Shown piece after piece: positions 6,478 to 10,368 of a stretch of DNA of 10,368 nucleotides. How positions within the stretch are numbered: the first letter of the stretch is position 1; the number at the start of each line of letters is the position of its first letter. Location: positions 1-10,368 of the forward strand of contig PXSE01000078.1 in the NCBI GenBank assembly GCA_003022905.1, written 5' to 3'. The notes below the pieces were generated by a model, which ran no database searches, was not told the DNA's origin, and was given only the letters and a program-made list of their open reading frames with translations. This DNA comes from Halobacteriales archaeon QS_9_68_42. GTDB lineage: Archaea; Halobacteriota; Halobacteria; Halobacteriales; Haloarculaceae. The translations under genes and the position numbers were made by a program.

Positions 6478-6486
6478 GATATTTTT
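6478..6486 (+). promoter_or_regulatory. TATA-like box for acylphosphatase
   Basis: GATATTTTT lies about 29 bp before the ATG at 6511, giving the leaderless arrangement. A small inverted repeat, GGACG-AA-CGTCC (6495-6506), lies between box and start, where a repressor could act. Confidence 0.5.
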
Positions 6487-6510
6487 GTTCTTCAGGACGA
6501 ACGTCCGGCC

Positions 6511-6789
6511 ATGGACGAGAGAACCCGCGCACACGTGTTCGTCTCCGGGACGGTACAGGGCGTCTACTACCGGGCGAACACCCGCGATACCGCCCGCGAA
6601 CGCGGCGTCGACGGGTGGGTCAGGAACCTCGATGACGGCCGCGTCGAGGCCGTCTTCGAGGGCGACGAGGCGAGCGTCGAGGCGATGGTCGAGTGGTGCC
6701 ACATAGGCAGTCCGCGCGCCGAGGTCGACGGCGTCGAGGTGGAGTACGAACCGCCCGAGGGCGAGTCCGGCTTCGAGATACGGTACTGA
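6511..6789 (+). CDS. acyP: Acylphosphatase
   Basis: Encodes 92 residues, the normal length. It hydrolyses the carboxyl-phosphate bond of acylphosphates such as acetyl phosphate. The family signature is complete: VSGTVQGVYYR at 11-21 holds the phosphate loop and catalytic Arg21, and GWVRNLDDGRVEAVFEGDE at 35-53 holds the catalytic Asn39 and the second signature. The usual SPRAEVDGVEVEY block is at 67-79. It is a cytoplasmic ferredoxin-like fold. Its TGA lies 12 bp from the convergent methyltransferase stop. Confidence 0.96.
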   Translation: MDERTRAHVFVSGTVQGVYYRANTRDTARERGVDGWVRNLDDGRVEAVFEGDEASVEAMVEWCHIGSPRAEVDGVEVEYEPPEGESGFEIRY

Positions 6790-6801
6790 GGCGGCCGGTC
6801 G

Positions 6802-7935
6802 CTACCGGGGTCGCGCGACGAGGACGACGTGCTCCGTGCCGGTTTCCAGGCGCTCGACCGTCTCGAATGGCGCGAGATGCGCAGAGAGGTCGAGCGCCCG
6901 ATGGTGGACGAGACGGAGTTCGCCGTCGCCAGCGAGGATGTCGTGAGTGCCGGCGAAAAGCGTCGAGAGGACGCCGTCGCCGGCGTGAGTCGGCGGGTTG
7001 CACAGAACGCGGTCGAAGGTCCGGTCGGAGACGCCGTGCGTGCAGTCGGCGGTGACGACGGTGCCATCGACGTCGGTAGCCCCGAGGCTCCGCTCGGCAC
7101 AGGCCGTCGCGACCCGGTCGTCGTCGCTGAGGTGGACCTCGCAGTCGGCGATGCCCGCCGCGTACGCGCCGATAGCACCGTAACCGCAGCAGAGGTCCAG
7201 CACTCGCTCGCCGTTGGTCACGCCCGCGCTCTCGAGCAGGAGGCGCGTTCCGGCATCGAGACCCCCGGCGGCGAACAGGCCGGGAACCGTCCGGAGCGAC
7301 AGATCGACGCCGTCGACGGTCGGTTTGAGGCGGCGGCAGGTGACGTACGCCGGCGAGGAGAGCGATTCTCCCCTGGTCGCCCGGAGCAGCCGACAGCCGT
7401 CGCGTTCGGCGACCGTCTCGACGGACGCGGCGACATTCCGCAGGCAATTCTCGTATCTCCCGGCACCGGCCCGCGCTGTCGCGGCGACGTAGATGTCGCC
7501 GCCCGGTCGGAGCGCGGCCAGCGAGTCGGCGATGCGTTGCTTGCCTACCGCGAGCGGCGTGTACGGCTTCGGCGCGTAGGCGGCCGCGTCGTATACTCTC
7601 GATAGCTCGCGGAGGTCGGCCAGCAGGCTAACGGCGGCACTGGCGTCGTTCGCGGCGGCGTTCCGGCGACAGAGCCGGGCGGCACGGGCGCTCGATTCGG
7701 TCATTTCGACGACGGCGGTGGCGCCTGCCAGTATGGTGCCGACGACGCCGTAGTTGGCCTCCGGGCACAGTAGCCGGCCCGTCGGGGCGTCCCACAGCTC
7801 CTCGAGGAGGAGGAGTTCGCTGTCGCGGAACGACGACTTCGAGTGGACGCCGTCGGCGGTCCGGAACCGGTAGGTCCGTCGGCCGTCGTCGACCCGCGAT
7901 TCCAGCGCGAGGTCGTACTCCCCGCTCCGGGTCAT
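6802..7935 (-). CDS. RsmC-like 16S rRNA guanine-N2 methyltransferase
   Basis: Encodes 377 residues. The family uses S-adenosylmethionine to methylate N2 of a guanine in small-subunit rRNA. The C-terminal half (about 205-377) is the catalytic Rossmann domain: motif I VLDLCCGYGAIGAYAAG (245-261) and the catalytic loop CNPPTH (312-317), where bacterial RsmC has NPPFH. The N-terminal half (about 1-200) looks like a degenerate copy of the same fold (VVGTILAGATAVVEMTESSARAARLC at 64-89) and lacks an NPP loop, as in bacterial RsmC. ATG 7935 is chosen because the frame upstream is Arg/Pro/Ser-rich and unlike the acidic body. The rRNA target in archaea and the exact subfamily (RsmC or RlmG) are not settled by this sequence. 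Confidence 0.85.
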   Translation of the reverse strand: MTRSGEYDLALESRVDDGRRTYRFRTADGVHSKSSFRDSELLLLEELWDAPTGRLLCPEANYGVVGTILAGATAVVEMTESSARAARLCRRNAAANDASAAVSLLADLRELSRVYDAAAYAPKPYTPLAVGKQRIADSLAALRPGGDIYVAATARAGAGRYENCLRNVAASVETVAERDGCRLLRATRGESLSSPAYVTCRRLKPTVDGVDLSLRTVPGLFAAGGLDAGTRLLLESAGVTNGERVLDLCCGYGAIGAYAAGIADCEVHLSDDDRVATACAERSLGATDVDGTVVTADCTHGVSDRTFDRVLCNPPTHAGDGVLSTLFAGTHDILAGDGELRLVHHRALDLSAHLAPFETVERLETGTEHVVLVARPR

Positions 7936-8385
7936 CGCGACACCATCCGTACGAGGAACGGTCGGTGCCGACAACCGGCCACCCGTCGGCGGTGCGGGCG
8001 CGGCTGTCGGTGGCGGTGCGGTCGAATCGTGGTGTGCGGTTGCATTGACGTGGGTTCGGCGGCTCCTGGCAGTCGAGAAACTGGACGAGCCACGCCCTGC
8101 CGGACGGCGGAGCGTCGCGAGGAACGAGCCGACGGCTACGGCAGGGCGCAAACCGGTCGCCAAACAGCGCGACCGACCGGCGGAAGAAACCGGACGCGAG
8201 TCCGTCCGGGCCGCCGAACGGCCCACAGTTGGCGAGCCGGCCGACCCACGGGCCGCGTCAGTGGTGTCGACGCGGGCGGGACGACCTGGAGCCGCTGTTC
8301 AACGTGGCTCGACGATGTAGCGGCGCCGCAAAAAGCGTGTCCCTCCCGTCTCCGGGTGTCTGGAAGATTCGACTATCCCAGCAGG
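7936..8385. other. Long intergenic stretch without a recognisable gene
   Basis: About 450 bp separate the divergent methyltransferase and NAD(P)H-hydrate repair genes, large for this compact region. Open frames cross it on both strands, but their products are Arg/Pro-rich, low in Asp and Glu, and match nothing I recognise; they look like antisense or chance frames. It contains an imperfect tandem repeat of a GTCGG-y-GGTGCGG unit near 7984-8021. I see no tRNA cloverleaf and no clear match to SRP or RNase P RNA cores. It may be a decayed gene or hold an unrecognised RNA. Confidence 0.5.
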
Positions 8386-8394
8386 AATTATTAA
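8386..8394 (+). promoter_or_regulatory. TATA-like box for the NAD(P)H-hydrate repair gene
   Basis: AATTATTAA is the most AT-rich run in the surrounding region and is centred about 30 bp before the ATG at 8420, giving a leaderless arrangement. Confidence 0.55.
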
Positions 8395-8419
8395 CCGCTC
8401 GCCGGCCGAACCCTCATCC

Positions 8420-9853
8420 ATGATAACCAGCGAGGAGATGGCCGTCGTGGACGCCAACGCGGCGGCGCTGGGCGTGCCCCACAAGCAGCTGATGGAGTCG
8501 TCGGGCAGCGCCGTCGCCCGGGCCGTCCGCGAGGCCGCCGACCCGGACGACTCCGTGGCGCTGGTCTGTGGCCGGGGTAACAATGGCGGCGACGCCTTCG
8601 TCGCCGCGCGCTTCCTCTCGGAGTACGACGTGACGGTCCACCTGCTGGGCCGCGAGGCGACCATCTCGACGACGATTGCCCGCGAGAACTGGGACGCGCT
8701 CGGGGCGGCGGAGATAGACGCCCGCGAGGTACGGGACTCCGCGTCGCTGTCGCTGGAGGAACCCGACGTCGTGGTCGACGCGATGCTGGGCACAGGCGTG
8801 ACGGGCGCGCTGCGGGAGCCGGAGGCCACCGCCGCACGTCGCATCAACGACAGCGAGGCGACGGTCGTGGCGGTCGACGTTCCCTCCGGCGTGAACGCGG
8901 ACACCGGCGAGGCGGCCGGCGTCAGCGTCGAGGCAGACCACGTCGTCACCTTCCACGACACGAAGCCCGGTCTGGAGGCGGTGGACGCGACCGTGACCGT
9001 CGCCGACATTGGCATCCCCGAGGCTGCAGAGCGGTTCGTCGAACAGGGCGACCTACTACGCCTCTCGCGGGACCCCTCCGCCCACAAAGGCGAGTTCGGC
9101 GAGGTGCTCGTCGTCGGCGGGGGACCCTACACCGGAGCGCCGGCCCTGGCCGCACGGTCAGCGTTGCGGGCCGGCGCGGACCTCGCCTCCGTCGCCTGTC
9201 CCGAGGCCGTCGCCCGCGAGGTACAGGGCTACAGCGAGAACCTCATCGTCGAGCCGCTGTCCGGCGACCGCCTCGCGCCCGAGATCGTCGCGGACCTGAC
9301 CGAGCGTGCGGCCGACGCCGACTGCGTCGTCCTCGGGCCGGGCCTCGGCGCCCACGAACGGACGCTCGCGGCCGTCAAGGGGTTCCTCGAGGGATTCGGG
9401 GGGACCGCCGTCGTCGACGCCGACGCCCTCCGGGTCGTTCCCGACATCGAGACGGACGCGACCCTCCTCTGTACCCCACACCGGGGCGAACTCCGGCGGA
9501 TGGGCGGGGAGACGGCCGACGACCCCGCCGAGCGGGCTGACCTCGTTCAGTCGTTCGCCGCCGACCTCGGCGCGACGCTCCTGGTGAAGGGCGCCCAAGA
9601 CGTAATATCGGACGGCGAGCGGACCCGGCGCAACCGGACCGGCAACCCCGGGATGACGGTCGGCGGCACCGGTGACGTGCTGGCGGGGGTCTGTGGCGCA
9701 ATGGCCTGCGCGCTCGACCCGCCGGAGGCGGCCGCCGTCGCCGCCTACGCCAACGGCCGGGCGGGCGACATCGCCGCCGAGGAACGCGGCTACGGCCTGA
9801 CCGCGACGGACCTGCTGGAGGCTGTCCCGCGGGTGCTGTGGCCCGACGAGTAA
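8420..9853 (+). CDS. nnr: Bifunctional NAD(P)H-hydrate epimerase / ADP-dependent NAD(P)H-hydrate dehydratase
   Basis: Encodes 477 residues, full length for the fused enzyme. It repairs hydrated NADH and NADPH: the N-terminal YjeF_N domain interconverts the R and S hydrates, and the C-terminal ribokinase-like domain dehydrates the S form using ADP. The epimerase domain (about 1-215) shows GRGNNGGDAF (51-60), VVDAMLGTG (118-126) and VAVDVPSGVNADTG (150-163) with the expected catalytic Asp153. The dehydratase domain (about 220-477) shows HKGEFGEVLVVGG (222-234), GPGLG (306-310), VVDADALR (331-338), CTPHRGEL (351-358), LVKG (388-391) and the nucleotide-site signature GNPGMTVGGTGDVLAG (408-423) with Asp419. 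MoaC follows 43 bp downstream on the same strand but has its own TATA-like run. Confidence 0.96.
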   Translation: MITSEEMAVVDANAAALGVPHKQLMESSGSAVARAVREAADPDDSVALVCGRGNNGGDAFVAARFLSEYDVTVHLLGREATISTTIARENWDALGAAEIDAREVRDSASLSLEEPDVVVDAMLGTGVTGALREPEATAARRINDSEATVVAVDVPSGVNADTGEAAGVSVEADHVVTFHDTKPGLEAVDATVTVADIGIPEAAERFVEQGDLLRLSRDPSAHKGEFGEVLVVGGGPYTGAPALAARSALRAGADLASVACPEAVAREVQGYSENLIVEPLSGDRLAPEIVADLTERAADADCVVLGPGLGAHERTLAAVKGFLEGFGGTAVVDADALRVVPDIETDATLLCTPHRGELRRMGGETADDPAERADLVQSFAADLGATLLVKGAQDVISDGERTRRNRTGNPGMTVGGTGDVLAGVCGAMACALDPPEAAAVAAYANGRAGDIAAEERGYGLTATDLLEAVPRVLWPDE

Positions 9854-9863
9854 CCCGGTCGGA

Positions 9864-9871
9864 GGTTTCTT
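9864..9871 (+). promoter_or_regulatory. Possible TATA-like box for moaC
   Basis: GGTTTCTT in the 43-bp gap is centred about 29 bp before the moaC ATG. It is a weak box, so co-transcription with the upstream gene is also possible. Confidence 0.3.
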
Positions 9872-9896
9872 CGCCGTCCGGTCGGAAGCTAACCCC

Positions 9897-10368
9897 ATGA
9901 GCGAGGAGTCCGATCTCACGCACGTCACCGAGGAGGGTGACGCCCGGATGGTTGACGTCGGCGACAAGCCCGACACGGCCCGCCGTGCGGTCGCCCGCGG
10001 GGAGATACGCCTCCAGCCCTCGACGGCCGCGGCGATACGCGACGACGAGGTCGGCAAGGGCGACGTGCTCGCGGTCGCGCGGGTGGGCGCCATCCGGGCC
10101 GTCAAGCACACCTGGGAGACGGTGCCGATGTGCCACCAGATTCCCGTCACGAACGTTGACGTCAAGTTCGCCGTCGAGGACGACCGGGTCGCGGTCGAGG
10201 TGGCCGTCGAGACCACCGGCAAGACGGGCTGTGAGATGGAGGCCCTGGAGGGCGCCACTACCGGCCTGAACGTCGTCTGGGACATGGTCAAGGCCGCCGA
10301 GAAGGACGACGACGGCGGCTACCCGGCGACGGAGATATCGGACGTCCGGGTCGTAGCGAAGGACAAAC
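9897..10368 (+). CDS. moaC: Cyclic pyranopterin monophosphate synthase MoaC, 3' end cut
   Basis: The frame runs from ATG 9897 to the window edge with no stop, 157 codons, so only the last few residues are likely missing given a usual length near 160. MoaC turns the 8-substituted GTP intermediate made by MoaA into cyclic pyranopterin monophosphate in molybdenum cofactor synthesis. Conserved blocks are present: LTHVTEEGDARMVDVGDK (7-24), AVKHTWETVPMCHQIPVTNV (68-87) with catalytic His80, TGKTGCEMEALEG (107-119) with the Glu113/Glu115 pair, and VVWDMVKA (126-133) with Asp129 and Lys132. The ending GYPATEISDVRVVAK is typical of the last strand. The protein is acidic and has no extra domain. Confidence 0.96.
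   Translation, partial: MSEESDLTHVTEEGDARMVDVGDKPDTARRAVARGEIRLQPSTAAAIRDDEVGKGDVLAVARVGAIRAVKHTWETVPMCHQIPVTNVDVKFAVEDDRVAVEVAVETTGKTGCEMEALEGATTGLNVVWDMVKAAEKDDDGGYPATEISDVRVVAKDK

Noticed and set aside
8045..8320. Plus-strand open frame of 91 codons in the long gap
   Set aside because: It starts with TTG, is Arg/Pro/Ala-rich, has no domain pattern, and has no TATA-like box at the expected distance.
9158..10291. Minus-strand open frame of 377 codons
   Set aside because: It is antisense to the hydrate dehydratase domain and MoaC, both of which carry intact family motifs.

Overview
This window is chromosomal DNA from a haloarchaeon (class Halobacteria). It is very GC-rich with GC-loaded third codon positions. 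Most encoded proteins are rich in Asp and Glu and poor in Lys. Several genes are archaeal or haloarchaeal markers: a GHMP-type shikimate kinase, aIF2-beta, UPF0058, UPF0212 and a DUF5796-like protein. Many start codons lie about 25-31 bp downstream of an AT-rich TATA-like box, the haloarchaeal leaderless-transcript pattern. The genus cannot be named from the sequence alone.

Layout from left to right. (1) 1-314 (+): C-terminal end of an AAC(3)-family N-acetyltransferase. (2) 363-1043 (+): beta-class carbonic anhydrase. (3) 1227-1788 (-): a ribbon-helix-helix antitoxin and RelE/ParE-like toxin pair with an 8-bp overlap and a repeat-bearing promoter. (4) 2029-3164 (-): shikimate kinase and chorismate mutase, two aromatic amino acid pathway steps in an overlapping operon. 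(5) 3386-4110 (+): a DUF5796-like protein coupled to an 80-residue protein that looks like a degenerate GIY-YIG domain. (6) 4107-4511 (-): aIF2-beta, convergent with the previous gene with stop codons overlapping. (7) 4679-4915 (+) UPF0058 and 4860-5354 (-) UPF0212, overlapping tail to tail. (8) 5460-6371 (+): OGG-type 8-oxoguanine DNA glycosylase. (9) 6371-6451: an 81-bp nearly palindromic mini-element that begins at the last base of the OGG stop codon. (10) 6511-6789 (+): acylphosphatase. (11) 6802-7935 (-): RsmC-like two-domain RNA methyltransferase. (12) 7936-8385: a non-coding stretch of about 450 bp. (13) 8420-9853 (+): bifunctional NAD(P)H-hydrate repair enzyme. (14) 9897-10368 (+): MoaC, nearly complete but cut by the window end.

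Most of this is housekeeping: aromatic biosynthesis, translation initiation, rRNA modification, repair of damaged bases and damaged NAD(P)H, and molybdenum cofactor synthesis. The accessory pieces are the toxin-antitoxin module and the 81-bp mini-element. I saw no CRISPR array, no complete insertion sequence, no tRNA or rRNA, and no obvious new multi-gene defence system. The best leads are the GIY-YIG-like protein lacking the catalytic signature, the 81-bp palindromic element, the toxin-antitoxin operator, and the convergent UPF0058/UPF0212 overlap that seems to create an Arg-rich tail.
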